The translations under genes were made by a program, and so were the position numbers. From the NCBI GenBank assembly GCA_963707145.1, contig CAVPOQ010000003.1, positions 434,001 through 498,000 of the forward strand: a stretch of 64,000 nucleotides of DNA. Direction: 5' to 3'. The notes beneath the pieces are model-generated. The model saw nothing but the letters and a program-made list of their open reading frames with translations, did no database searches and had not been told where the DNA came from. The DNA comes from RPQJ01 sp963707145 (GTDB taxonomy: Bacteria > Pseudomonadota > Gammaproteobacteria > Steroidobacterales > Steroidobacteraceae). Numbering within the stretch: position 1 is the stretch's first letter; each line of letters opens with the position of its first letter. Below, piece by piece: positions 36,719-47,036 of this stretch.

Positions 36719-38885
36719 ATGATTGCAAAGACGATGGCGAAGTTCGCGGCGGCCACGGTGCTCGCCGCACTGCTGCTGGGCTGCAAGGGCGAGGGCGACT
36801 CGAAGAGCGGCAGCGGATTCGGCGTCCCGCCGCCGGCCCCGCCCGTGGCCACGGCCCCGCCCGCCATTTCCGGATCGCCGAAGACCAGCGTGGTCGCGGG
36901 CCAGCAGTACCAGTTCGTGCCGACCGCAGCGGACCCCGCCGGCGGCACGCTCGCCTTCGAGGTTCTCGAACAAGCCCAAGTGGGCGGCGTTCGACGCCGC
37001 CACCGGCGCGCTGGCCGGCAAGCCGGCCACGGCGGACGTGGGCAAGTACTCGGGCGTGACGATCACCGCGAACAACGGCAAGGCCAAGGCCAGCCTGCCG
37101 ACGTTCGAGATCGACGTCATGCCGTCGTCCTCTCCGACGCCCTCGCCGCAGCCGAAGCCGGTGCCGCTGCCCTCTGCCGGCAGCAAGTTCGAATTCACCG
37201 AGATCCCCGAAATCGTGTTCGTGCGCGGCTACCCCGAGACCGAGCACATGGGAATCTTCCAGCTCGACACGCAGAACCGCTGGACGCCCGGCGACCTCAC
37301 CAACGAAAGCGGCTGGATGCCGCGGATCGCGACGCAGTTGAACGTCGTGTCGGGCGCAATGAGCGGCGTCAGCTACGACTCGAAGACCGGCGTGCTGAGC
37401 TACGACGGCTCGGGCAGCGGCAGCGAGACGGCCACCGTGTACCTCGCCGCCTCGTCCGAAGGCGCGCAGTCGCAGCAGTTCAACATCCGGGTGCTCGCGC
37501 CGACGATCGCGTGGGGCGTGGATGCAGACAAGCGGTTCCCCGGAATCGGCTACGACTCGAAGACCACGCCGTGGCTCGAGATGCAGCGGGAGATGAAATC
37601 GCAGGCAACATACGACCAGCCCAACGTGCTGCTGGTCACCGCGGGCGATTACACCGACAACTACTCGACCGCAGGCGACAAGCTGAATCTGTACGTGCTG
37701 GGCGAACCTGGCAAGCGGCCGACAATACGCGGAGACGAACTTGGCGTGCAGAAGCTGGAGACCGCCTACTTCAAGAACCTCGAGCTTTGGGACACGATCG
37801 TGGCTGGGGGCGGATATCTGACCGATCGACCCGTAAACGTCTATGTCACCAAGGTATACCAGCACGACTCCACCCGCGAGCAGAGCGGTTTTGGTTCACC
37901 TTCGTACGAGGGCGACTCGCGATTCGGCGGCGTCGTCCCACCCGGCGAATGGCGCCACTGGGTGTGGAACTTCCACGGCTCGCAGATGGGCGGCACCGGC
38001 AACACCAAGCACCAGTTCTATCTCGAGGGGCGCCCCAACACCTACGCACTTTTCAACAACATCCGCGTCACCGGCTCGCGAGGCTGCAGCATCATTAAGT
38101 CCACGCGTTACGACGTTCGCGTACGCAACAGCTACCTGAGCGCCCTGCTGGATCCCGAGAAACCGGAACTCGGCCGGCGCTCGGACAAGCTGATCGACAT
38201 TGCGAGCGCCGGGCAAAGCGTGATCTACAACAACACGTTCATCGGAGCCTGGGACAAGACCTACGGCGGCATCGGCACGGCCATGGTGTATTTTCGCGCC
38301 CGCCGCGACTGGTGGGGTTCCGATTCGCCGGCCTACCCCGACGTGAGCTGGAGTCCGCCGGTGACCTCGGTCGCTGGCGGCGGTTACCTCGCGCCGCTGG
38401 GCTTCACTGCCGGCCCCGAGACTTTCGTGAACCCGGAGTTCTGGAAGGCGGTCAGGTCGTACGACATCTCGGACTCCAAGAACCCCTACTCGTATCAGAA
38501 GTACCTGTCCTACAACTCGTTCACCTGGATCGACGAAGGCCAACCGAGGCGAACGGCCCTTCGTGACGACGGCACGGCGCCTCGCAACGCCGCTGCGATG
38601 TTCAGCTCCGCCGAGTTGTGGGGCACGGTCCCCGAGAACTGGGCCGAACGGGCGGTCGTCTTCGTGGCGAACAATGCCTACAAGGGCTGGTCTGCAGAGG
38701 ATGTCCAGAACCCAGGCCGCTGGGTGAACATGGATTCGACGACTCCCGAGAGCCTCGTCACGAAGGTCGGCCCGGGTCCCTGGGCTTACCCCACGCCGCC
38801 GCGAACTCTGGTCAAGGTCGGCGGCGAGACCGGCCCCGAGGGACAGTCGGCACCGATCGAACTGCCCGTCTGGTTCCGGAAGTAG
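36719..38885 (+). CDS. Riboswitch-controlled lipoprotein with Ig-like and beta-helix regions (frameshifted at about 36964)
   Basis: About 720 residues after removing one base near 36962-36966. The lipobox is LAALLLGCKG. Next come a putative-Ig domain (about 40-115; the corrected join reads LAFEVSNKPKWAAFDAATGA), a Pro/Ser-rich linker, a second Ig-like module (MSGVSYDSKTGVLSYDG) and a large beta-helix-like domain (about 260-620; NVLLVTAGDYTDNYS, AYFKNLELWDTIVAGGG, RNSYLSALLD). The architecture suggests a surface protein that binds or acts on polysaccharide. It resembles the beta-helix protein at 30666 in its AGDYTD and repeat patterns. Expression should depend on the c-di-GMP riboswitch. No catalytic residues can be assigned. 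Confidence 0.78.
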
Positions 38886-38914
38886 GTCTGCCGCAAGAAT
38901 CGCTTCGATGACCG

Positions 38915-40225
38915 TCAGCGTCCGCCGGCGGCTCGCGCCGCCGGGCGGACCACGGTCACCTCGTCGAGCAGGCGTGCGAGCTGGCCGGCCTGAGCCTCGC
39001 GGGAATACCGCGCCACGGCTTCCATGCCGGGCCGTCGCCATCCGGAAGTCTTCGACTCGGTGACGAATCTCAGCAGCGCATGCTCGATCTCCTGCTGAGA
39101 ATCGAGCCTCGCAATCACGCCAGCCCCGGCGGCATCAAGGGTCCTCGCAGTGTCTCCACGCGGGTCGGTCAGCGCGAGGATCGGGCGTCCCGCCCGCAGG
39201 TACTCGAAGAGCTTCGCAGGCACCTGCGCATTGCAATTCGCGGCCTGCAGCAGCAGCAGGCCATCCACGGTCAGCATCTCCTCCAGGGCGCCGAGGTAGT
39301 CGATCGCGGGCTCGACCTTCACCAGGTCGGCGATCCCGAGCGAGTCGACCTGCCGACGGTAACCGACTTCGTCCCCGCTCGCGCGCAGCAAGACTCGGAG
39401 GTCCTTCGCGCCCAGTGCGCCCCGCTGCTTCAGGCTGGAAAGCGCGGCGAACAACTGCGACGGGTCGCGCTCGTTGCGATAGATCACGCCACTGTGCAGT
39501 AGCGTGAGCGGTCCGCCCGCCCCGCGATCGGTCGCGTGCCGCGTGTCGAGCTTCGCTTCCGCGCGCCGGAAGGTCTCCTCGTCGTAGCCGTTCTCGATCG
39601 TGACGATGCGGGACGGCTCGAAGTGCGGGAACCGGTCCCGGTAGAGGGTCGCCGCGCCGGGTGTCGTGACGACCACTCCGGCCGCGGTGCCGAAGATGTC
39701 GCTCTCGAGTTCCTTCCAGGCGCGGTTGACCGTCGGGTCGGGCGGGTAGCTGCCCTGCCACAGTGGATCGCGGAACTCGGCAACCCAGGGCAGGCCCGAG
39801 CGCCGCGCCGCACCCAACCCGATCGTGTGGGCCGTCGCGATCGGGAACGTGGACCAAACGGCCGAGATGCGCTTCTCGCGGATCAGCCGCAGCGCCGTGT
39901 GGATGCCATGGAATCGCCACGTGGCCCAGCGATCGGGCAGTGCGAGGAACCGCGGGTAGCGCCCGCCGAGGCTCAGCTGGCGTGCCGTGTCGAAGCCGAC
40001 CGCCCGGTGCACCTCGACGCCGTCGGGAATCTCGTTGCCCTGCGACTCGGATCGCTTCTCGTAGGCGTGCGGGGCGATGCTGAGCACGATGGGCCGCCAG
40101 CCGAACCTGGGCAGGTGCTGGGAAAATCGGAGCGTGCGCTGCAGGCCGCTGCTCCCGACGATGGGAGGGTAGTGATAGGCGATCAGCAGGACAGCACGCG
40201 GCATCGAGGCGTTGGATGCGGACAT
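38915..40225 (-). CDS. Glycosyltransferase family 4-like protein
   Basis: About 436 residues with the GT-B layout. The N-terminal Rossmann domain is VLLIAYHYPPIVGSSGLQRT with a following RTLRFSQHLPRFGWRPIVLS. The donor-binding domain has LLHSGVIYRNERDPSQLF and the acidic segment QVPAKLFEYLRAGRPILAL, typical of exopolysaccharide GT4 enzymes. It probably adds a sugar to the lipid-linked repeat unit at the cytoplasmic face. The start is uncertain: ATG 40225 or ATG 40204. It is divergent from the RTX-propeller gene. Confidence 0.82.
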   Translation of the reverse strand: MSASNASMPRAVLLIAYHYPPIVGSSGLQRTLRFSQHLPRFGWRPIVLSIAPHAYEKRSESQGNEIPDGVEVHRAVGFDTARQLSLGGRYPRFLALPDRWATWRFHGIHTALRLIREKRISAVWSTFPIATAHTIGLGAARRSGLPWVAEFRDPLWQGSYPPDPTVNRAWKELESDIFGTAAGVVVTTPGAATLYRDRFPHFEPSRIVTIENGYDEETFRRAEAKLDTRHATDRGAGGPLTLLHSGVIYRNERDPSQLFAALSSLKQRGALGAKDLRVLLRASGDEVGYRRQVDSLGIADLVKVEPAIDYLGALEEMLTVDGLLLLQAANCNAQVPAKLFEYLRAGRPILALTDPRGDTARTLDAAGAGVIARLDSQQEIEHALLRFVTESKTSGWRRPGMEAVARYSREAQAGQLARLLDEVTVVRPAARAAGGR

Positions 40226-40379
40226 CGGATCGGGGCGGCAGGTCGTGACCGGGAGGTTGGGCATTCTAGGGACACCGCCACTGCGAAGAAACCGCGCCAC
40301 TTTCGTGTCGAGTTGACATATTGGCATTCACAATCCCGGATCCAACACCTACAGTCGCCTACTCGTCCGTTGCAAGTCC

Positions 40380-42491
40380 ATGGTGCGCGTCATGTCCCGT
40401 TCATCCCAGGCGTCGAAACAGTGCCCCATCCGGCGTGCGACATGCGCGTTCGTGGTCGCGGCGCTGGCAATGTCGCAGGCCGCGGTTGCCGACGTGGTCC
40501 TCCTGGGCACCAATGCCAGCGAGACGATCGACGTCAGCGCCGCCATCGAGCCGCATGAGATCTACGGCAAGGGCGGTTCGGATGTCGTTCGCGGCTCGCA
40601 GGCGTCCGACCGCCTCTTCGGCGAGTCCGGCGCCGACCAGGTCCATGGCAACGCCGGCAACGACCGCCTCAGTGGCGGCAGCGGCAACGACCTGCTGTAC
40701 GGTGGCGAAGGCGACGACGTCTTCGACTACGCCGGCACCAGGAACGGCTCGGACTCGATCGACGGCGGCGCGGGGACGGACCGCATCGCCGGCTCCGCTG
40801 GTGACGATGTCATCGGCCTGCGTGCGCTCACTGGCGTGGAGCGTATCGACGGTGGCGGCGGCAACGACGTCCTGCAGATGCAGAACAGCCCCGGGCTGGT
40901 CCTGGATCTCTCCGGCGTGACCGTCAACGGCATTGCGCTGATCGCCGGCGGATCGAGCGCGGACGTCATCAGGGGCTCTGCCGCGGACGACCGCATCAAG
41001 GGCGGTCCTCGCAACGACAGCATCTCCGGAGGTCCGGGCCACGACGTCGCCGTGTTCACGGGCCCAGCGGGCGACTACGTCGTGACCATGACGGGCGGCA
41101 AGGGCACGGTGCGGGCCCTCGTGGGCACCGAGGGCACGGACACGCTGGACTCCATCGAGGTGCTCTCGTTCGCCGACGGCGACATCGGCAATGGCGATGC
41201 GTTCTTCACGCTGCTCGCCGCGGCGCCGGAAGGCTCGTGGCTCAAGGTCAACCTCAATCGCTTCAGCGACGTGTGGACGCCGGCCGCCCAGCGCACCGGA
41301 CCTCAGAGCTACCAGAATCCCGCACGCATCATCCACGCCTGGAGTTCCATGGCCTGGGACTCGAATCGCCGGCAGCTGATCTTCTGGGGCGGAGGACACG
41401 CCAACTACGCGGGCAACGAGGTCTACCGATTCGACGTCGTCTCTGGGCTGTGGGAGCGCGCGTCGCTGCCGAGCGCCGTGGTCGCGCCCCTCGGCGACGC
41501 GCAGTACTTCGCGGTGGACGGCCCGATGAATGCACCGATCGCGGCGCACACCTACGACAACCAGGAGTTCCTGCCGCTCAGCGACCGCTTCATCACGTTT
41601 GGCGGCGGCAAGTTCAACTGCTGCGCACGGTTTGTGCTGTTGGACGGTGTGACGCCGACCGGGCCGTACGTCTGGGATCCGAGCCGGGCCGGCGCCGACA
41701 TGGTGGGCGGCACGACGGGTTCGCACGTGAGCCCGCAGCTCTACCCGGACGTACTCGGCGGCAACATGTGGCAGAACCGCAATGCGGTGCTCGTCAATGG
41801 CACCGGCAGCCCCCGTCCGAGCAACTTCGTCAACGGTACGACCGCTTACGCGGCGATCAACGGCAAGGACAGCATTCTCGTCAGCGAGAAGCCGACCGAT
41901 GGCGGGAGACTGTTCCGTTACACGATCAACGACGTCGACGACCCGTCGCAGGACCAGTGGCAGCAGGTCGGCACAACCGGCAAGACAAGCTACGGCGATC
42001 AGGGCGCCGGAGCCTACGACCCGCAGCGCAATCTCTACGCCAGGACCGCGAACGGATCGTCCGGACGCATCCTGGTGGTCTGGAACCTGGCCACTGCCGG
42101 CCCGTCGAACGGCGCCATCGGCGTGCAGCTGGTTGACCCCTCGGGCTCCTTCGCTCTCTCACGTGACCATGGCATGGACTTCGATGCAGTCCGCGGAGTG
42201 TTCGTGCTCTGGGACGGCGGCGGGGATGTCTGGTACGTCCAACCGCCAGCGGTATTCGGCACCGCGGGCTGGACTGTCAGCAAAGCTCCGGTGGCGGATG
42301 GACCCGCGGCTCCGCAGGCGAGTTCCGGCTCCATCAGCGGAGGAAGTGGCACGGTCACGCCGTCGCGCGGAATCCTGGGAAAATGGAAATACGCGCGGCA
42401 GTACGACGTCTTGCTGGGGGTCGAGGACCCCATCAACGGCGATGTGTGGGTCTACAAGCCGGCCAGCTGGCAGCCGCTCGCGACTCCCTGA
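40380..42491 (+). CDS. Exported RTX-repeat protein with beta-propeller domain
   Basis: A 703-residue protein. It has a signal peptide (about 18-38; ending AAVA), then hemolysin-type calcium-binding nonapeptide repeats (about 60-150 and 185-225; GGSDVVRG, GNAGNDRLSGGSGNDLL, GGEGDDVF). The second half (about 280-700) has kelch-like blades (IIHAWSSMAWDSNRRQLIFW, GGGHANYAGNEVYRFD, GAGAYDPQRNLYARTANG). RTX repeats usually mark type I secretion at the C-terminus; here they are N-terminal and a Sec signal is present, so export is probably Sec-dependent. Extracellular calcium-stabilised binding of polysaccharide is a reasonable guess. Confidence 0.8.
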   Translation: MVRVMSRSSQASKQCPIRRATCAFVVAALAMSQAAVADVVLLGTNASETIDVSAAIEPHEIYGKGGSDVVRGSQASDRLFGESGADQVHGNAGNDRLSGGSGNDLLYGGEGDDVFDYAGTRNGSDSIDGGAGTDRIAGSAGDDVIGLRALTGVERIDGGGGNDVLQMQNSPGLVLDLSGVTVNGIALIAGGSSADVIRGSAADDRIKGGPRNDSISGGPGHDVAVFTGPAGDYVVTMTGGKGTVRALVGTEGTDTLDSIEVLSFADGDIGNGDAFFTLLAAAPEGSWLKVNLNRFSDVWTPAAQRTGPQSYQNPARIIHAWSSMAWDSNRRQLIFWGGGHANYAGNEVYRFDVVSGLWERASLPSAVVAPLGDAQYFAVDGPMNAPIAAHTYDNQEFLPLSDRFITFGGGKFNCCARFVLLDGVTPTGPYVWDPSRAGADMVGGTTGSHVSPQLYPDVLGGNMWQNRNAVLVNGTGSPRPSNFVNGTTAYAAINGKDSILVSEKPTDGGRLFRYTINDVDDPSQDQWQQVGTTGKTSYGDQGAGAYDPQRNLYARTANGSSGRILVVWNLATAGPSNGAIGVQLVDPSGSFALSRDHGMDFDAVRGVFVLWDGGGDVWYVQPPAVFGTAGWTVSKAPVADGPAAPQASSGSISGGSGTVTPSRGILGKWKYARQYDVLLGVEDPINGDVWVYKPASWQPLATP

Positions 42492-42497
42492 TTCTCT

Positions 42498-43233
42498 CTA
42501 CATCTGGACGCCAGCCTGCTGCAGCTGGCGCTTCAGGCCCGGCAGCGGATAGCCCATTCCGTAGGCTTTGCGCGCGTACTGCGCGGCCGCATCCTTCTCG
42601 CCGAGTTTCAGAGAGACCAGGCCGAGGTGGTAGGCGATTTCCGCGGATGTGCCGCCGCTGGCCTTGTCACCGGTCAGAAGCGTCGTACGCGCCTGCGATC
42701 CAGTCCTTCTGGCGTTCCTGAACGGCAGACAGTGCAACGTAGCCAGAAGGATCCTCTGGTTGAGCCTGGATCACGGCTTCGAGGTAGCCGGCCGCCCGAT
42801 TGGGCTGGCCCCGATCGAGCCAAACCGACGCCAACGCGATCGTCGACCGTCGAGTACAGCGGCATGCCCGGCTGGAGGTGGCGGTACGTGTAGTCGACTT
42901 CCGTAGCCGCGGTTGACAGCATCTTTGCACGGCGCTCCGGATCGCTTCGGTACGCGCACTTGAACTGCCATGCGATTCCCGCGCAGTAATGGTGCATGTT
43001 GGCCCAGACGTATTCGCCGGTGATCGCCTTCCAGCGCTGGACTTCGGCTTCATCGACGCTGCGCGCAACGGGCTGCCATCGGCCGCGCTGGACACCGAAT
43101 AGCGGGCCTTGCACATCGGCGACCACGAATTCCATTGCGCCTCAGTGGGCACGAAGCGGAACGCCCACGCCGGCCCGGACCAGCCGATCGCCAGCAGCAC
43201 GGCAACGGAAATCGTCTTTGCGGTTCGATTCAT
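42498..43233 (-). CDS. Secreted tetratricopeptide-like protein (three frameshifts)
   Basis: About 244 residues if shifts near 43088, 42845 and 42690 are corrected. The signal peptide is at about 1-24 (MNRTAKTISVAVLLAIGWSG, cleaved after AWA), followed by FRFVPTEAQWNSW and CKARYSV. The middle part is AITGEYVWANMHHYCAGIAW, rich in conserved aromatic residues and Cys. The last third forms TPR-like helices (ASVWLDRGQPNRAAGYLEAV, EIAYHLGLVSLKLGEKDAAA). Each segment joins the next with sensible protein sequence. It may be a periplasmic scaffold for polysaccharide assembly. Three breaks in one short gene could also mean a real pseudogene. Confidence 0.6.
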
Positions 43234-43245
43234 GAATCGTCTCTC

Positions 43246-44338
43246 CTATCGGCGCTGCGGCAGGGTCGCCAGCGTCTCTAACAGCACGCCCTCGAGGATG
43301 CCTCTGGCACCCGCGAGCTGGTGCAGGTCCATGCTGCCTTCCACGTTCACCTCGAGTATGACCGGTCCGGCCTCCCCGAGTGCGACGTCCCAGCTCTGCA
43401 GGCGCAGTCCGGGGAAGGCCGTGGCAGCCGTGAGGCACAGTTCACGCACTGCTGGCCAGTCCGGCAGCGTGAACCCGAGCAGCGTCTGGCCGTTGTCCGG
43501 ATGCTGGCTGACCTCGCGCATCCGCAGGCCAGTGCCCGAGATGATGCGTGCCACCCGCCCTGATTCGACGTCCACCAGCGCGAGAAGGTTCCCAACCTCG
43601 CCATGGATGAAATTGTCGGACATATTGAGGCCGACCGGGATCTTCCAGGCGCAACGGAAGATCTCCGGCCCGCGAGGCCCCCACACGACCACGACCCGCA
43701 CGCTGCTGGCCGTGGCACGACAGAAGGCCCGGATGCTCTCGTGGGGCCGCACGAGGTCCTGGAAGACGTAGCCGTGTGAACGGGGCGCGAGGAAGGCCTC
43801 CGCGGCCTCCTGCAGCGACCAGCGGTCCTCGTTGCCGAGGCGCAGGCTGTCGGTGGCAGGCTCGTAGCCCATCGCCGAGCAGGCGCCGCGTCCGTAGGAA
43901 CCGTGCACCGGCTTCAGGAACAGCGGGTAGGCGGCAGATGCCAGGAACCGCCGGATCTGCTCCTCCGTGCGCAACGTGGCCGCGCCGGGGAACGGACGAC
44001 CGACCGCGTGGCACACGGCCCGGATGGGGGGGGTATGGGAAGCCGAGCCCCCGCAGCGCCGCGTACATGATCAGCTTGTCGTTGGCCATCGAGCGCCAGC
44101 TCTCGGCGTTCAGCGCGCGATCGATCTCGCGCTCGCGGCGGTAGCCCGCGAACCGCCGGCGGTCCTGGTCCGACAGCCGGCGGTCGAACAGGCGGTAGAA
44201 GTAGTACTCGGACGGACCGAGCCGCGACTCGCCGAATCGCAGTGCCAGGATCTCGCGCCACTGCGTGAACAGGCCGACGCCCGATACCTCGCGGGCCTGG
44301 CGCGCATTCTGCAGATGATCCTCGCGCTGCTTACCCAT
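43246..44338 (-). CDS. ATP-grasp protein of the polysaccharide-locus type (frameshift in G8 run at 44026-44033)
   Basis: About 363 residues when one G of the homopolymer is removed, giving FPYPPIRAVCHAVGRPFP across the join. The N-terminal helical part is FTQWREILALRFGESRLGPS and YFYRLFD; the ATP-grasp core has FLKPVHGSYGRGAC (nucleotide-binding lysine and glycine loop), FQDLVRPHES and the C-terminal metal-binding VILEVNVEGSMDL. This matches sugar-transfer-associated ATP-grasp proteins in exopolysaccharide clusters, which are expected to join an amino acid or other carboxylate to an amine. Its start overlaps the end of the sulfotransferase gene region, so it is part of the same minus-strand operon. 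Confidence 0.78.
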
Positions 44339-44341
44339 GGC

Positions 44342-45347
44342 TCATCCCTGCGGCGGACGGTTCCACGAACGGCCCGCATCCGCATACGGAACGCCGACGG
44401 CGCTGCTGGCCGCCACGGCGAGTACGCGCTCGATGTCCTCCGCCGGCAGCTTCGTCCGCCACCGCCAGGCGCTCTCGAGCGGGTTCTTGAACACGCTGTA
44501 GTAGTCGGTCCGCGACGCGCTGGTGCTCGTGCTTGCCGCGAGGAACTCCTCGGTCTGCGCGCTCCACGGCAGCGCGCAGTGATCGAACAGGCGCCGCGTC
44601 ACGCCGACGGGATCCGCGCACAATTCCTCGTAGTACAGCACCAGGCAGCGGGCATCGCCGGCGGCCTCCTCGGCGGCCTTCTCGTTGAACAGCGTCCAGC
44701 GCCAGGCGAGGCGCTCGGCCGGCGGCAGCTGCATCAGCCGCTCCAGCGTGAGGCCCCGGCGGCGCGCCTGCTCGGTTCCCGCCAGCATCTCGAAGATGCC
44801 CACGTCCTGCGCGGCCTCGCCGTGCGTGAAGCGCTGGGCGGCCTCCCCGCTCAGCACCGAGTTCACGTAACCGCAGGGATGGCGGACGATCTGCACGCCG
44901 CGGGCGTCGGGAATGCAGCGCATCAGCAGCCCCCACCGGCCCAGCGACTCGATGGACTTCCACGCCAGCCGCGCACCCGGCTGCGCGCCGGGCGCGAACC
45001 ACACCGGCCAGTCCCAGCCCATGCGGCCCGCGACCTTGCTCGCACCGGAGCCGAGCTTGTAGGCGAGCAGCCCGGGAGCCGGAGAGGTAGCTCTTCGGAA
45101 AAATCGGCTGCTTGGCCGCGACGCGGTCGGCACGCATGGCCGGCACGGAGGCCAGGTAGTCCTGCACGTACCTCTCGAAGCGCGACGCATCGGCAGGCGC
45201 GGCCAGCAGCGGGATCTCGCGCATCGGCCGCCAGGTATCCGGCTCGTGCCGGTAGAGCGTGTCGGGATGGCTGTCGAAGATCTTGCCGAGCCAGGTGGTC
45301 CCGGAGCGCGGCATCCCGAACAGCAGTATTGGTGAATTCACTCGCAC
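44342..45347 (-). CDS. Sulfotransferase family protein 1 (frameshifted at about 45081)
   Basis: About 335 residues with one base removed near 45079-45082. The 5'-PAPS phosphosulfate loop is LLFGMPRSGTTWLGKIFDSH; the 3'-phosphate-binding segment is IVRHPCGYVNSVLSG, and ARCLVLYYEELCADP is the typical family follow-on. It would move sulfate from PAPS to a hydroxyl or amine, most likely on a sugar of the exopolysaccharide or its precursor. The start is uncertain: GTG 45347, GTG 45341 or TTG 45362. The next gene upstream encodes a second, different sulfotransferase. Confidence 0.83.
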
Positions 45348-45365
45348 GTCACACCCGGGCAATGA

Positions 45366-46163
45366 TCAGGACAGCCAGTGGCGCAGGTCGCGGCCGGTCT
45401 CGGCGGAGAGCTGCTCGACGTCCGGCGCGAAGCGGGCCGCGAGTTCGCGCAGGTCGGCGCGGCCGACGCCGGGATCCTCGCGTCGCGAGGTCGAGTGGCG
45501 CGAGCGCACCCACGTCCCGAGCGGCGAGCGCTTCACCGCGTCGATGGTCCAGCCGAGCCCGCTGCCGAGCAGCCACTTCTGCAGGCCGGGATAGATCACG
45601 CGGTTGTAGCGCGTCTGCAGCGACGCGGGCCGGAAGCCCGTCGCCACGCCGACGAACGAGAACAGTTCGTCGAGGAATGGTCCCGGTGCCGACTCGAGAT
45701 CGTCGTAGAACATGATCTTGAGCTGCGCGGGTTCGAAGTAGCGGCGCACGACCCCGAGATGCCTCGCGTACATCCCGCGGTCGAGGAGGTCCGGGAACTG
45801 CTCCGCTGCCTGCCGGAACGACAGTCCGGCGTACTTGTCGGGGTGCAGCGCGTAGGCCGAGACGGCGCGGTCGACGGGATTGCGCAGGATCACGAACACC
45901 TTCGCGCCGGGCACGTCGCGCGCGATGTTGGCGAGCGCCTGCTCGTGATACATGTAGTCGGGCGTGATCTCGCCGCGCGCCTGCGCCGCGCCCGCCTCCG
46001 CGAACTGCTCTTCGTACCACGCGAGCCCGCGCCCGTAGTTGACGTAGAAGAAGTGCAGTTCCTTCTTGCGCGTCATGAACACGTCGGGATGCTCGGCGAG
46101 GCAGTTGTAGGCCCACGTGGTGCCGGCGCGCTGGGCTCCCAGTCCGATGAAAGTCGGCAGCAT
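45366..46163 (-). CDS. Sulfotransferase domain protein 2
   Basis: A 265-residue protein with the heparan/chondroitin-type bacterial sulfotransferase layout. The PAPS loop is FIGLGAQRAGTTWAYNCLAE, the 3'-phosphate site is VFVILRNPVDRAVSAYAL, and KELHFFYVNYGRGLAWYEEQF is the substrate-cleft segment typical of polysaccharide sulfotransferases. It is intact, ending two bases before the hydrolase 1 stop region and 18 bases upstream of sulfotransferase 1. Two non-identical enzymes side by side suggest two sulfation positions or substrates. Confidence 0.88.
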   Translation of the reverse strand: MLPTFIGLGAQRAGTTWAYNCLAEHPDVFMTRKKELHFFYVNYGRGLAWYEEQFAEAGAAQARGEITPDYMYHEQALANIARDVPGAKVFVILRNPVDRAVSAYALHPDKYAGLSFRQAAEQFPDLLDRGMYARHLGVVRRYFEPAQLKIMFYDDLESAPGPFLDELFSFVGVATGFRPASLQTRYNRVIYPGLQKWLLGSGLGWTIDAVKRSPLGTWVRSRHSTSRREDPGVGRADLRELAARFAPDVEQLSAETGRDLRHWLS

Positions 46164-47036
46164 TCAGAGAGCCCTGACGAACTCGAGCGTCTTTTCCTCG
46201 GCCCAGTTTCGCCAGATCCGCGAGGAAAAAGTGTGATTGGCGTCGGCAAGCTCGCAGGTCGCGACCTGCGGGCGACCGAAGGCCCGGCGCCAGCGGCGCT
46301 GCGCGGCCACCGTCGCCTTGAATTCGCCCGCCGTGAGGTCCGCGCCGCTCAGCAGCACGATCATGCGGCCGCCGTAGCGTTCCGCTCCCTCGATCATCCG
46401 GTCGAGGAAGTGCCGGGACGGCGCCACCGCTGCCCCGCTGCCCGCGGCGGGCTGCGAACCTGGCGCGGCCCCGGCGGCCCGGCTCCTGCGCACCGTGCCG
46501 AGGAAGCCCTTGGCCGAGCGCAACAGAGCCTGGGGCTGCCGTGTCACCTTGCGCCAGAATTGCGCACTCAACAGCCGGCGCGGGTAATAGGTCCACAGCT
46601 GGGTGCGTGCGAGCCCCGCCTCGGTGCGAACCCAGGGATTCAGCAGCACGATCCCCGCCACGCGCCGGTCCGACGGCGCGTACATGAGCGCCGCGGAGGC
46701 GCCGTCGCAGAGTCCCCAGAGCACCACGCGCCGTACCTGCGGCGCACCTGCGAGCAGCGCGTCCACCGCGGCCGCGACGTCCTCCTGCACGTGCTCGAAG
46801 GTGGCAGCCGCGCCCTCGCTGTCGCCCATGCCGCTGTAATCGAAGCGCAGCACCGGCACGCCGTGGCGCGCGAGGTTGCGGGCGAGGTGCACGAACTGGC
46901 GATGGCTGCCGACGCGGTACTGCGGCCCGCCCACGATGACGAGCACGCCTAGCGCCCCGTCGCCCCCGGCCTCGTGCAGCACGCCGAGCAGCCGATGCCC
47001 GCCCGACTCGAAGATCAGCGCCTGCTCCGCCGTCAT
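46164..47036 (-). CDS. Hydrolase 1, exosortase A system-associated (alpha/beta fold)
   Basis: A 290-residue alpha/beta hydrolase. The oxyanion region is LVIVGGPQYRVGSHRQFV and RFDYSGMGDSEG follows. The nucleophile elbow reads WGLCDGAS, with Cys where most family members have Ser; an acid (LLSGADLTAGEF) and a His (ELADANHTFSS) complete a possible Cys-Asp-His triad. Thioesterase-like action on carrier-bound intermediates is an attractive role because the acyl carrier gene is in the same operon. Its ATG overlaps the hydrolase 2 stop (ATGA). Confidence 0.87.
   Translation of the reverse strand: MTAEQALIFESGGHRLLGVLHEAGGDGALGVLVIVGGPQYRVGSHRQFVHLARNLARHGVPVLRFDYSGMGDSEGAAATFEHVQEDVAAAVDALLAGAPQVRRVVLWGLCDGASAALMYAPSDRRVAGIVLLNPWVRTEAGLARTQLWTYYPRRLLSAQFWRKVTRQPQALLRSAKGFLGTVRRSRAAGAAPGSQPAAGSGAAVAPSRHFLDRMIEGAERYGGRMIVLLSGADLTAGEFKATVAAQRRWRRAFGRPQVATCELADANHTFSSRIWRNWAEEKTLEFVRAL

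Noticed and set aside
40313..40318. Perfect TTGACA upstream of the RTX-propeller gene as a sigma-70 promoter
   Set aside because: No -10 hexamer at 16-18 bases (CCGGAT-like only). Kept out of the feature list.
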